Origin: Streptomyces hygroscopicus subsp. hygroscopicus
GTDB lineage: Bacteria > Actinomycetota > Actinomycetes > Streptomycetales > Streptomycetaceae
Assembly (NCBI RefSeq): GCF_001553455.1
Contig: NZ_BBOX01000001.1
Span: 1 to 64,000 of the forward strand
Length of the DNA: 64,000 nt
Direction of reading: 5' to 3'
In this document: piece after piece, positions 8,184 through 16,575 of the stretch
How positions within the stretch are numbered: the first letter of the stretch is position 1
Layout: every line of letters starts with the position of its first letter
Position numbers and translations under genes: made by a program
The notes under the pieces: model-generated
Seen by the model: the letters and a program-made list of their open reading frames with translations, nothing else
What the model was told of the DNA's origin: nothing
Databases searched by the model: none

Positions 8184-8753
8184 TTAGCCATCGTCGGCCA
8201 CCGCCTCCCGCTTTCGGTACTCGGCCGCCTTGCGGGCGATGGCGACACCGGCGGGGTTGTTGGTGTTGATCCGGGTCAGCGGGAGGCCGTCTGGGCGATG
8301 CAGGTACAGCCAGTGGACGGTGGCGCCGTGGCTGTTCTGGCCGTAGCTGGAGGTCTCCGTCCGCTCGGTGACACGCACCTCTGGCCAGGTCATAGCATGG
8401 GTTTCGGTCCGACCCCGGGTGACGACGACGCCCCGGTCGAAGACGTACAGGCGCAGGTCGCGGTGGGTTAACCGCCCCTCGGTCCACAGTGCGGCTGTCG
8501 GGATGGCGACGACCAGGGCGAGCAGGACCCCGGCCAGGGCTGTCAGGCCGGCGCCGTGCGTGGCGCCGAGCAGGCCGAGGCCGGCGATCAGGCAGCCCAG
8601 GGCGGGAAACATCGACACACAGCCGAGCCCGGTGAGGCGGCTGCCGATGTGTACCGCGTGCGTCCTCTCCCCCAATCCGCGTTCCGTGGCCGCCCTTTCG
8701 GCCCTGTGCAGAGCCTCCACGTGTGCCTCTGAGCTGAGCGTGCCCCAGACCAT
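8184..8753 (-). CDS. Two-helix membrane protein, unknown function
   Basis: A 189-residue protein with two predicted membrane helices at about residues 42-64 and 68-90, and a soluble C-terminal domain of about 100 residues that looks like a beta-rich PH-like fold (RLYVFDRGVVVTRGRTETHA, then WPEVRVTERTETSSYG). This layout is common among uncharacterised actinobacterial membrane proteins. Leu95 is encoded by the rare codon TTA (plus-strand 8469-8471), so translation may depend on the bldA tRNA if the host is a streptomycete. It has no obvious operon partner. Confidence 0.7.
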   Translation of the reverse strand: MVWGTLSSEAHVEALHRAERAATERGLGERTHAVHIGSRLTGLGCVSMFPALGCLIAGLGLLGATHGAGLTALAGVLLALVVAIPTAALWTEGRLTHRDLRLYVFDRGVVVTRGRTETHAMTWPEVRVTERTETSSYGQNSHGATVHWLYLHRPDGLPLTRINTNNPAGVAIARKAAEYRKREAVADDG

Positions 8754-8814
8754 CGCCCGCCTCCCCTGCCCCCTACCGGTCCTGTGCCAGTTTCTTTTCC
8801 ACCGCGGACGTCGC

Positions 8815-9048
8815 TCAACCGGAGGGCACGCTCGGCGGGGCGGCCGGACGGACCAGGTGCGTAGGCCGCGTCATGCTGGTCACCCGGAACGGTGCGATGC
8901 GGACGGACGCCATGCGCCGGTGCCCGGGACAGCGCGCGTGGGTTGCGCAGGACCGGGGTCGCACCGCGGTTTGCGACGACAGGGCGATGAGGGCCTTGCA
9001 GACGGCCGGGTGGCGCTTGCCGATGTTGACGCGCTGGAAGTCGGTCAT
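8815..9048 (-). pseudogene. CMD/AhpD-family gene, 5' fragment
   Basis: The first 26 or so codons from ATG 9048 (MTDFQRVNIGKRHPAVCKAL) match the start of carboxymuconolactone-decarboxylase-family proteins. After ALIALSS the frame turns into unrelated Arg/Pro-rich sequence and stops, without the CxxC catalytic region. It is therefore a truncated gene. Confidence 0.45.
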
Positions 9049-9181
9049 GGTTCTTCGATGCGTTCGTGTGGCCTGCGCCGCGCCCTTCGGGCGCGGCTTG
9101 GTGGCCGGCGGACGAGCAGGCCGTGGCCGCGGTCAGCGTGGTGACGGCCAGCAGGCCACCGGCGATCCGCATTCCGATCAC
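9049..9181 (-). pseudogene. Lipoprotein signal-peptide fragment
   Basis: A GTG at 9181, six bases after AGGAGA and only 15 bp behind the oxidoreductase stop, opens a lipoprotein signal peptide: MRIAGGLLAVTTLTAATACS with the lipobox TATAC-like TAATAC and Cys acceptor. After about 45 codons the frame runs into the CMD-gene start without a stop. The mature protein has been lost, apparently by a deletion that joined this leader to the next gene. Confidence 0.4.
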
Positions 9182-9195
9182 GATCGGTCTCCTGT

Positions 9196-10116
9196 TCAGT
9201 CCTGCGTAACGCGGATGATCGTCTTGCCCGGGGTGTGCTTGCCGGGGGCGAACGCGGCAGGTGCTTCGGCAAGCGGCCGCACAGCACCGACGACCGGCTT
9301 GAGCCGGCCGTCCCTCAGCCGCGCGGCGAGATCGGTGAGCCGAGCGCGGTCGGGTTCGACGACGAAGAAGACTGCCCGCCCGTCTTTGGGCTGGACCTGG
9401 GGCGGCATGGTGATGGTGACGAGCGTGCCGCCGGCCCGGACCAGGGCGGCCGAGCGGTCGAGGATGTCGCCGCCGATCACATCGAACACGACGTCGGCCT
9501 CGCCGGCGTCCTCCAGCTCCTCGGTCTGCAGGTCCAGGAAGGTGTCGACGCCCAGGGCGAGAGCCCTGTCCCGGTCGGCGGACCGGCCGGTGCCGATGAC
9601 CCGGGCGCCGGCCTCGCGGGCGAGCTGTACCGCGATCGACCCGACGCCGCCCGCGGCACCGTGGATCAGGACGGTCTGGCCGGTGGTAAGGCGGCCGTGG
9701 TCGAACAGGCCCTGCCAGGCGGTCAGCCCGGAGATCGGCAGGGCGGCGGCCAGGGTGTGGTCGATGTCCGCGGGCAGCGGCGCGAGGTTGCGGGCCTCCA
9801 CCGCGGCGTACTCGGCGAGCGAGCCGTTGCGCGTCCAGTCGGCGAGGCCGAACACCCGCTGGCCGACCCGCAGGCCGGTGGTGCCGTACCCCAGCTCTGC
9901 GACGACACCGGACAGCTCGTGCCCGGGCACGCTCGGCGTCCGGTCGCGGCCGGCACGATCGGTCCACGTGCCCGGCCAGTCCAGCTCTCCGGGGGTGAAG
10001 CCCGCCGCGTGCACCCGCACGATGACGTCGTTCTCGGCCGCGTGGGGGTAGGGCACGTCCGTCAGGGACATCCCGGCGAAACCTGCGTCACGGTCTCGCA
10101 CAGTGATGGCTTGCAT
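9196..10116 (-). CDS. NADP-dependent oxidoreductase (QOR-like)
   Basis: A 306-residue zinc-independent MDR enzyme. The N-terminal GroES-like domain runs to about residue 125, followed by the nucleotide-binding loop HGAAGGVGSIAVQLAREAGA at 152-171. The C-terminal end has the family's PGKTIIRV. It is predicted to reduce quinones or enones with NADPH in the cytosol. The ATG at 10116 has AAGGA nearby; an alternative ATG at 10161 lacks one. Downstream, a truncated lipoprotein and a CMD fragment follow on the same strand, remnants of a former operon. Confidence 0.9.
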   Translation of the reverse strand: MQAITVRDRDAGFAGMSLTDVPYPHAAENDVIVRVHAAGFTPGELDWPGTWTDRAGRDRTPSVPGHELSGVVAELGYGTTGLRVGQRVFGLADWTRNGSLAEYAAVEARNLAPLPADIDHTLAAALPISGLTAWQGLFDHGRLTTGQTVLIHGAAGGVGSIAVQLAREAGARVIGTGRSADRDRALALGVDTFLDLQTEELEDAGEADVVFDVIGGDILDRSAALVRAGGTLVTITMPPQVQPKDGRAVFFVVEPDRARLTDLAARLRDGRLKPVVGAVRPLAEAPAAFAPGKHTPGKTIIRVTQD

Positions 10117-10157
10117 ACAGGTCCTTACTGGGAGGGGTGACTCAAGCGCGCAGCCGT

Positions 10158-10665
10158 TCACGCACAGAGCTCGTCGTCGTGAAAGACACAGGCAGGTGGA
10201 TGTATGCCACTTCGCACGATCGATCTCACCTGCTCTCGCACTTCTTCGTCAGCCCGTCGTGCGTTCTCATCAGGGAGACGAGGCAGCCCCTCCGGTGTGA
10301 CAGTTCGCACGCGCACGAGTTTGTCGGGATGGATGACCCGGCGGTAAGCGGTGATCAGACCGTCTGTGATCTGGACCGTGTCGACGGAGCAGACCCGGCC
10401 TTCGCGGTAGAACACCAGGGCGAGCTCGCCGCCGACCTCGGCGAAGTCGATGCGGTCCGGGTGCCGCCGGCGCCCCGCACGCACCATGACCTCGGCGACG
10501 CGCTCGCCGCCGTGGATGAGTTTGCGCGCCGCGGAGACCTTGCCGCCCCCGTCAGTGACGTGGACGGCGTCCGGGTGCAGTAGCCTGACCAGGCCGGCCA
10601 GGTCCCCGGCCTCGTAGGCGGCGCGGAAGACCGCTCGGACGCGCTCGCGTTCCGCCTTCCACCGT
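10158..10665 (-). pseudogene. SigJ-like sigma factor, C-terminal domain only
   Basis: From about 10665 downward the minus strand reads through FRAAYEAGDLAGLVRLLHPD, AVHVTDGGGKVSAARKLIHG and DTVQITDGLITAYRRVIHPD. This is the SnoaL-like C-terminal domain of ECF41/SigJ-type sigma factors. The sigma-2 and sigma-4 domains that should precede it are absent, replaced by unrelated sequence. It cannot act as a sigma factor. Confidence 0.7.
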
Positions 10666-11043
10666 CACCTGTCGTTCCGGTTCCCGAAGGCGTCCTGGGA
10701 GTGGACGAGGTCGTCACCTGGCCCGAGATGCTGGTGCTGCGCGGCGGGCTGGGCTGCTGGTCGTTCACCCGCGTCGACGACATGCTCGACTTCTTCCGCC
10801 CCAGCCCGGACAGTCCGCGAATCGAGCCGGTGTACTGGTCGGAGAAGCTGGCCTTGGGCTCCGGCAGCGAGGTCGAGCAGTACCGCCGGGCGCGGCCTGG
10901 CCTACGTGCGGCAGGCTGTGGCCGACGTGGTCGAGGCCGGCCCATGCGGAGCGAAGCCGCCCGTGGTGCCGATACGGGCGCTTCGAGGGGCACGATGGCT
11001 GTCGCGCTCCTCGAAACGCCTGGGGTGTGGCCTTTCGCGACTG
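10666..11043. other. Gap with unrecognised plus-strand frame
   Basis: An open plus-strand frame from about 10684 (VDEVVTWPEMLVLRGGLGCW, then SEKLALGSGSEVEQYRRA) has protein-like composition but no family that I recognise. It loses coherence after about 10890. It is probably the scrap of a gene lost at the sigma-factor/amidase junction. Confidence 0.3.
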
Positions 11044-12095
11044 TCAGATGGTGGGGTGCTGGTCACGGACGGGGCTGAGCGACTCCAGCAGCGACACGAT
11101 GTGCAGGATCGTCGACTCACAGTGCCAGTTGGCTGCCAGCTGCACACCGATCGGCATGCCGTCGCTGCTCGTGCCGAACCGCATGGACAGGGCCGGGAGT
11201 CCGGTCAGGTTGAACGGGATGGTCGCCGTCTGTATGTGGGCGGCGTCCACCGTCTGACCGTTGATGGTGAACTGGGTGAGTCCGTGTTCGTGGGCAGGGA
11301 TGGGCAGGACCGGGAGCAGGAGGACGTCGTACTGCTGGAAGTACTCGGTGCATGCGTCCCGGAGACGTTCGATGCCCTGCTCGGCCAGGAGGTAGTCCTC
11401 TACGGATGTGCCGGGGCTGGCGAGCATGGACTTGGAGACCTTGGCCATCTGGTCCTCGTGACCGGCGGTGACATCCTGGAAGGCCGGCTGCACCTCCATG
11501 ACGTGCTGCCGGTAGAAGAGGTCGAGAGGGTTGTCCCGCTCGAGCGCCGGGATGCTCACAGCCTCGGCCTGAACCCCGGCGCCCTCCAGCGCTTCGGCGG
11601 CCTTCTGCACGGTGGCAGCGACCTCCGAGTCGAGCGGGCCGAGTCCCGAGCCAGTCAGCCAGCCGACGCGGACGGGCCGGTCCGGCGACGCGCCCAGGCC
11701 TGCGTCGAACTCGGGCGGAACGGTGGCGAAGCCGTCGACACCGTCCGGGCCGGACAGCACCGAGTACGCCAGTGCGAGGTCGCGGATGGTGCGGGCCATC
11801 GGGCCGACGTGCCAGTCACGGCGCGGCACCCGCGGCCAGACCCCGGTCATCGGGATGCGCGTGTGCGTTGCCTCGAGGGCGACGATGCCGGTGTGAGCGG
11901 CCGGCCCGCGCACCGAGATGGCCAGGTCGCTTCCGAGCCCGAGCGGCGACATCCCGGCCGCGATCGCCGCCGATTCCCCGCCACTGGAACCGCCGGACGT
12001 GCGGTCGAGGTTCCAGGGGTTGTTCGCCCTGCCCGTGAGGAGGTTGTCGGACTCGGTCGAGTACGAGAACTCCGGGAGGTTGGTCTTCCCCTGCT
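11044..12095 (-). pseudogene. Amidase, 5'-truncated
   Basis: The minus strand encodes the amidase-signature core TSGGSSGGESAAIAAGMSPL (at 11941-12000), preceded by KTNLPEFSYSTESDN, and runs intact to a normal C-terminus at 11044. The nucleophile Ser is present in DLAISVR, and the cis-Ser in the GSSGG run. The N-terminal part, including the catalytic lysine region, is missing: the frame breaks at about 12095, right after the flavin reductase stop. Residues surviving: about 350 of a typical 460-500. It is inactive without the lysine. Confidence 0.8.
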
Positions 12096-12124
12096 GCCGC
12101 CGACTTCGGCCAGGCCGCCTCGTC

Positions 12125-12820
12125 TCAGTTGGGCGCTATGTCGGCGAGTGCAGGCTCTGCGGCCGGCCCCTCGAAGTTGCGGGGTGTCTGGGTGCGGTAG
12201 GAGTGGCCGAGTTCCGGGCCGAGTCCGAAGTAGTGGCGGAAGTTGTAAATGAGGGGGCTCCAGGCGGCGGGGTCGATGTGGTCGGTGCCCGGAACGACGA
12301 TGCGGGAGTCGGCGTGCACCTTGCACACGACGGCCTCGACGATGACGAACTCCCCGGAGACGTCCTGCTGCACCCGCTCGGCACGGGCCTCCAACTGGAT
12401 CGGGCATCCGGCGGCGCGAGGCGGCCTGACCAGGTGGGAGGGCTCGCTGGTCATGCCCGCGGCGGCGAACTTGTCCGGCTCGAAGCGGCAGCCATTGGGC
12501 TTGCTGGAGGGCACTGGATCCCGGCCGGTCAGTGGCGCCAGCCGCTCCACGGCCGGCCACTGGGCGGGGGCCGGCAGGCTGATGACCAGGTCGGGGCGGC
12601 TGCCAAGGTTGTACGCGGTCTGCCCCTCACGGCCCAGCCCGATCACCACCGTCTTCCCGAGAGCCCATGCGGATGATATCGGGGCGAGGTTGAACGAGCC
12701 GTCCTGATTCTCTGTCGACAGGAGCACCACTGGCGTCCCGAAGTACAGAATGCTCGGTTCGATCTCCAGGTGGGTGGCGACTGTCTGTGCGGGCAGGGTT
12801 CTGGGAGGTGCCGTGTTCAT
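12125..12820 (-). CDS. Flavin reductase family protein
   Basis: A 231-residue member of the flavin-reductase/FMN-binding split-barrel family (LEIEPSILYFGTPVVLLST, NLAPISSAWALGKTVVIGLG). It is predicted to bind FMN and reduce flavin or a quinone-like substrate. It is a longer variant than HpaC-type reductases and typically stands alone with an ArsR regulator; a decayed ArsR gene faces it at 12886, with a palindrome between them. The ATG at 12820 lies just after the palindrome region. Confidence 0.88.
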   Translation of the reverse strand: MNTAPPRTLPAQTVATHLEIEPSILYFGTPVVLLSTENQDGSFNLAPISSAWALGKTVVIGLGREGQTAYNLGSRPDLVISLPAPAQWPAVERLAPLTGRDPVPSSKPNGCRFEPDKFAAAGMTSEPSHLVRPPRAAGCPIQLEARAERVQQDVSGEFVIVEAVVCKVHADSRIVVPGTDHIDPAAWSPLIYNFRHYFGLGPELGHSYRTQTPRNFEGPAAEPALADIAPN

Positions 12821-12845
12821 GGTGAGAAGCCTAGGGTCCGGTTAT

Positions 12846-12861
12846 TTCGGCCGGGGCCGAA
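12846..12861. promoter_or_regulatory. Palindrome between flavin reductase and ArsR remnant
   Basis: TTCGGCC-GG-GGCCGAA is a perfect seven-base inverted repeat lying 26 bp upstream of the flavin-reductase start and 25 bp from the ArsR start. It is a plausible operator of the ArsR regulator that once stood here. Binding is inferred. Confidence 0.45.
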
Positions 12862-12885
12862 GTATCGCAGGGGACAACGGACGGC

Positions 12886-13140
12886 ATGGACATGCAGCGC
12901 CCACATGCAGCCGGTCCTGACCTGGCTGCCGTGGTGAAGCTTCTGGCCGATGGTACGCCGGGCGGGCTTCTGTCCGGCCCTCCTCGACGGCCGGGCTTGG
13001 ACAGCGACGGAATTGGCGCGTCATGTGGGGGGCGCCCTCGACCGCGACTGAGCACTTGCACACGCTCGTCCGCGGAAACCTGCTGGCCAAGGAACGGCAG
13101 CTACGTGCGTCTGGCCGGTCGGCCGCGCCTCATGCTCGTC
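12886..13140 (+). pseudogene. ArsR-family regulator with frameshifts
   Basis: Three plus-strand frames must be joined to recover one winged-helix protein: PDLAAVVKLLADGT from ATG 12886, then FCPALLDGRAWTATELARHV in a second frame, then STATEHLHTLVRGNLLAKER in a third, and finally YVRLAG-like sequence. The order and content match an ArsR regulator of the kind found divergent from flavin-reductase genes. At least three single-base changes would be needed to restore it. Confidence 0.6.
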
Positions 13141-13666
13141 CCCCCGGTCCCGAGGGTGCTGACGCGGTTCTCGACTCGCGGCGGGCCATGCGCTGGGCCC
13201 AGATTGCCGAGGAAGCGTCGAACGGCCAGCAGCGGCCGAGGAGTTGGCGGCGGACCGAGGGCACCGCGGAGACACGGGGTGTGCAGCCCTGGCCGCGCCG
13301 TACGGTCACGCCCTGGTCGAGCGCGGCCCGCTCGGAGGGCTCCAGTTCGGCCGCGCGCTGGAAGTCGGCGACCTTGCCCGGCATGCCGAGGGTGACCGCG
13401 GTCTGCGGTGCTGGGGTGTCCTGGCGATCGTCGGTGTGCTTCGGCATGAGGCCGGCGACGGCGGTGCGGATGGCGCCGCGACTGACGTGGTGGTCGCGGG
13501 CCAGGCCGGCGATGGACTGGCCGCCCAGGTACCCGGCGCGCACGGCGGCGGCCTTCGCGGCCGTGACGGCCGGGCAGCGTCCGCCCTTGCTGCCCTCGGC
13601 CGCGGCGGCCCGCGGTCCGTGGGCGGTCAGCTTGCGCTGGAGGCCGCCGGCGGCGACGGTCTGCAA
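13130..13666 (-). pseudogene. HTH protein (recombinase-like), N-terminally truncated
   Basis: The frame contains a resolvase-type helix-turn-helix (GGQSIAGLARDHHVSRGAIR, about 13465-13525) and a downstream block MPGKVADFQRAAELEPSERA with VTVRRGQG. I take this to be the C-terminal part of a streptomycete recombinase-like HTH protein. Codons before about 13666 look unrelated, and the opposite-strand operon starts at 13718, so the N-terminal part has been lost. Confidence 0.45.
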
Positions 13667-13717
13667 CGAATCGCGGCTAAAATGGCGCTCGTCCTGATAG
13701 AAGGAGGTCACGACACT

Positions 13718-15526
13718 TTGACAGTTCCTTCTCAATTATCCTCCTGCCCGCCCCCTCCTGACGGACCGCCGCGATCTCCCGGCTCATGCCCCGATACCGA
13801 GACCACCCGTCTGCTCTGCGCAGGGTCCTATCTCTCCGCTCGCTTCCGGCGTCGTGTCGTGAACCTGCTCGTCAGGCACGATGAAAGGGCGCTTGCGCCA
13901 GCGGCCGGTGTCGATGTCTTCGCGGTGCTGGCCAACGCCAGGCGGGCCGGCAGGCTCGAGCGGACAACGGGCATCTGGGCCGCCGTGGTGTGGGCGCTCT
14001 TCGCACTGGCAGATCTACTCCTCCCGCATGCGCCTTTCATCTGCAATGCGAAGAACGGGACAGGCAGAGAAGGCGGGGATTCGAGCTGGGACTTCCCGAG
14101 CATCTTCGCATTCGTCTTCGACCTTCCCTACGATTTGATCGAAGCAATGGCGGATCACCCCGTATGTGAAATCGACCATGTTTTCTGGGTGTTCAACTAC
14201 GCCTTCGTGTGCTTGCTGCTGTGGTTGACAGGGAGTGTCCCGGGCTGCGGCAGGAACGCGTACGAGCCGAGTGGCCCAGCGCCCAGACGGCGAGGTGGGT
14301 TCTTGTTCGCCGTGGTCGGCGCTGGCGCGCTGGCCTCCTACTGGGCGACAGCGTTCGTCGCCGTGTTGAGAAACCCCGCCCACTGGGTGGCGGTGGTATT
14401 CCCGTTGTTGCTGGCCGTCCCCGTGTGGGTACACCGCCGCACCGTCGAGCGGACCATGCGTGATCAGTTCCGCCCCAATGCCTTCGAGCAACGGTCCCCG
14501 GAGAGGCTGACGGGGCCCGCGTGGCTCCGGGCTGTCGGGGAGGTCATCAAGAGGGAACAGGACTCGAAGATCGTCCTGTACGACACGGTCGGGGGGTTCG
14601 CCGGGCTGGGCCGGGCGGTGCTGGACCCCACGCCCGTCGTGATGGACCTGAAGCGCGAGCCGGACGCCGATTCCGAGCCGCTCACCACCGCCGACGTGCT
14701 GGGCCGCCTTCGGGACGAGCTGGAGGGATTCCGCGAGGACACCGGTCCCCGATCGAAGGTGGACCGTCTCAAGGAGGTGCAGATCGACGAACTGGTCTAC
14801 CTGCCGGCGGGGCCGCCGAGGGACTCGGTCGACCATGGGCAGGCGGCTGCGGAAGGGCACCTCCGCGAGGCGGTCGAAGAAGGCGGCGAGGCCCGGCGGC
14901 ACTACTTGTGGGCCCGGATCAGCGGGTGGGAACAGCAGGTGGTGGTCACTGCTCTGGTGCGGGTCTACACCCAGGGCAAGTCACTGACGCTGGAGGTCTG
15001 CCTCTACGTCATGGACCCGTTGCAGCCGGAGTTCGAGCTCGTCGACGCGATCGCCGAACGGGGCCCCGACCTTCCGGCGACCTCGGTGGTACGAGCCCTG
15101 CTGGCCGCTCCGGCCGCCGCAGTCGCCGCTATCTTCTCCGCCGCGGGCTCAGCGGGTGACGCGACGATCTCGGTGAAGCGACGGTTCGAGCGCCAGAACG
15201 GCTGGGACACCCCGTCCAAGGGGGCCTCGGGCTCCGTACGCGAACTCGCGTCCGCGTACCAGAAGTCACCGATCCGGGAGACGGATGTCAACCGCTATCT
15301 CAACGCGCTCGTGGAGCGCATCGGCACCGGGGCGGTCCAAGCGCTGCGGGAAAAGGGCTACGACACCGGGCAACTGGAGCAGCAAGTCATCCAGGTGAGC
15401 AACGGGGGGATCCTCATCGGGGCGATGAGCGGGGGCGCGGTGGCGGCGGGGCGGGGCGCCCAAGCACGAACCGCGGGTGGACCGCGCCAGGCGAGGGGCC
15501 GTGTCCTTGGACGGCAGCGGTTCTGA
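13718..15526 (+). CDS. Membrane protein with C-terminal glycine-rich motif
   Basis: First gene of a three-gene operon; function unknown. From TTG 13718 (AAGGAGG ten bases upstream) the protein has about 602 residues. Predicted membrane helices lie at about 86-103, 154-171, 195-215 and 222-238, followed by a cytosolic region of about 360 residues with no domain that I can name (DSKIVLYDTVGGFAGLGRAV, then YLWARISGWEQQVVVTALVR). Residues 563-578 read GGILIGAMSGGAVAAG, a motif that recurs twice in the next protein. Leu7 is TTA (13736-13738). A sensor or signalling membrane protein that pairs with its neighbour through the motif is my inference. An upstream start is unlikely because it would run into the HTH remnant. 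Confidence 0.75.
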   Translation: MTVPSQLSSCPPPPDGPPRSPGSCPDTETTRLLCAGSYLSARFRRRVVNLLVRHDERALAPAAGVDVFAVLANARRAGRLERTTGIWAAVVWALFALADLLLPHAPFICNAKNGTGREGGDSSWDFPSIFAFVFDLPYDLIEAMADHPVCEIDHVFWVFNYAFVCLLLWLTGSVPGCGRNAYEPSGPAPRRRGGFLFAVVGAGALASYWATAFVAVLRNPAHWVAVVFPLLLAVPVWVHRRTVERTMRDQFRPNAFEQRSPERLTGPAWLRAVGEVIKREQDSKIVLYDTVGGFAGLGRAVLDPTPVVMDLKREPDADSEPLTTADVLGRLRDELEGFREDTGPRSKVDRLKEVQIDELVYLPAGPPRDSVDHGQAAAEGHLREAVEEGGEARRHYLWARISGWEQQVVVTALVRVYTQGKSLTLEVCLYVMDPLQPEFELVDAIAERGPDLPATSVVRALLAAPAAAVAAIFSAAGSAGDATISVKRRFERQNGWDTPSKGASGSVRELASAYQKSPIRETDVNRYLNALVERIGTGAVQALREKGYDTGQLEQQVIQVSNGGILIGAMSGGAVAAGRGAQARTAGGPRQARGRVLGRQRF

Positions 15527-15847
15527 AGAGGCGACGAGGCATGTGGCAGGCACACAGAACAGGGAGGCAGCGTGAGCGAGCATACGGACGGACGTGACGG
15601 TGCGGCGGGCGCCCACCGCGACGCGGGCGCCGACGAGTGCCCGTCGGGTGCGGAGTCGCCGGGCGGCCTCGTCATCGGTGAGCTCAACGGAGGAGTCGTT
15701 GCCGCAGGGCCGCGGGCGGAGGCCGAGGAATCCGGCAGACGGATCGGTCGGCCCGCCGACGCGAGTGCACTGCCCTCCCCCGTCGTGACACCGCTCCCGG
15801 GCGGCATCGTCATCGGACGGATGACCGGGGGTGCGGCGGCTTCAGGC
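15404..15847 (+). repeat. Shared GG-x-x-IG..GG..A.G protein motif (3 copies)
   Basis: Three 16-residue copies are encoded across two genes: GGILIGAMSGGAVAAG (15404-15451, end of the membrane protein), GGLVIGELNGGVVAAG (15662-15709) and GGIVIGRMTGGAAASG (15800-15847), both in the 179-residue protein. Each is followed by a short R/P-x-A-x-A stretch. The pattern of alternating hydrophobics and glycines suggests a short beta-arcade or amyloid-like interaction motif; this is inference. Confidence 0.8.
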
Positions 15848-16111
15848 CCTGAAGCCCGGGCCACCCACCGGTCGGAGCGGTTCTTCGAGGCCACGCCTGA
15901 ACTGATCGAGGCGCTCGTGCTGTTGCGCGGTGAGCCAGGTGAACTGCGCACGGAAGCTGCCCTGGCCGAAGAGGAGATCCAGGCCACCAAGAGGGTGGAG
16001 CAGGGACGGCCGCGAAGGCTCGCTTCGCTCGCGGCCCAGGCTGCCGGGTCCGTGAGTGGGCAGACCGCGGCCGGGGTGACCGCCCAGACGATCACCGGCA
16101 TGCCGGCATGA
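15572..16111 (+). CDS. 179-aa protein with two glycine-rich motifs
   Basis: Second gene of the operon, 45 bp after the membrane protein; GTG start with GGGAGG four bases away. The N-terminal half is low-complexity and carries two copies of the shared motif at residues 31-46 and 77-92. The C-terminal half is helical and charged (TPELIEALVLLRGEPGELRT, then EAALAEEEIQATKRVEQGRP) and ends in an Ala/Gly/Thr-rich tail with a weak third motif-like stretch. No catalytic domain or membrane helix is seen. It probably binds the membrane protein, or itself, through the motif (inference). Its stop overlaps the next start by ATGA. Confidence 0.75.
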   Translation: MSEHTDGRDGAAGAHRDAGADECPSGAESPGGLVIGELNGGVVAAGPRAEAEESGRRIGRPADASALPSPVVTPLPGGIVIGRMTGGAAASGPEARATHRSERFFEATPELIEALVLLRGEPGELRTEAALAEEEIQATKRVEQGRPRRLASLAAQAAGSVSGQTAAGVTAQTITGMPA

Positions 16112-16275
16112 GCAGTTGGGATGCGGAGAAACAGCGGTGGGACCCCTCAGTGGATCTGCATCTCCGCCAAAGGCGCGCCAGGGCCCTGGAGCGGAGATTG
16201 CGCATCACGGCCGTCGTACTAGCGGTGCTGGCCGTAGTCACGATCGGGGGCGCACAGCTGGCCGACTTCTCCTGA
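16108..16275 (+). CDS. 55-aa single-helix membrane protein
   Basis: Third gene of the operon, translationally coupled to the second by an ATGA overlap (16108-16111). The product has a charged N-terminus rich in Arg (LRQRRARALERRLR at about 19-32) and one hydrophobic helix (ITAVVLAVLAVVTIGGAQLA, 33-52) running to the C-terminus, so it should be tail-anchored with the N-terminus in the cytosol. Function unknown; holin- or adaptor-like roles are possible but unsupported. It would be missed by length-limited gene finders. Confidence 0.65.
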   Translation: MSSWDAEKQRWDPSVDLHLRQRRARALERRLRITAVVLAVLAVVTIGGAQLADFS

Positions 16276-16575
16276 CAGTCGCGGCCGGGAAGCGGGCCGC
16301 CACGGCCAGCTTGATCCGGAAGTTCCGTCATGTCATTCAGGTCGCACGTCAGCCGTCCCACCGATCCGGTACGGACTGCCACAGCTCCCGGATCCGACCG
16401 ACAGCCAGCCCCCACCCGGAACGAAACGACCTGGTCGGACAGCCCGGGGCTGAGGTGCCCCGGGCTCGGCTTTCACGGTGTCGCTGAGGGTAGGTACTGA
16501 GCGTCACTCGGATGCGGAAACGGTGCCCCGACCTTCAATTATCTGCGGTGTCCAGTCCCTGATCAGGCGCTTGCG

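Noticed and set aside
8588-9967. Minus-strand open frame of about 459 codons overlapping the oxidoreductase
   Set aside because: It is out of frame with the real gene and Arg/Pro-rich; only the short lipoprotein leader within it looks genuine.
13244-13717. Extended N-terminus of the membrane protein
   Set aside because: This part is the complement of the HTH-protein remnant; the hydrophobic, membrane-protein-like sequence and a ribosome site begin only at 13718.
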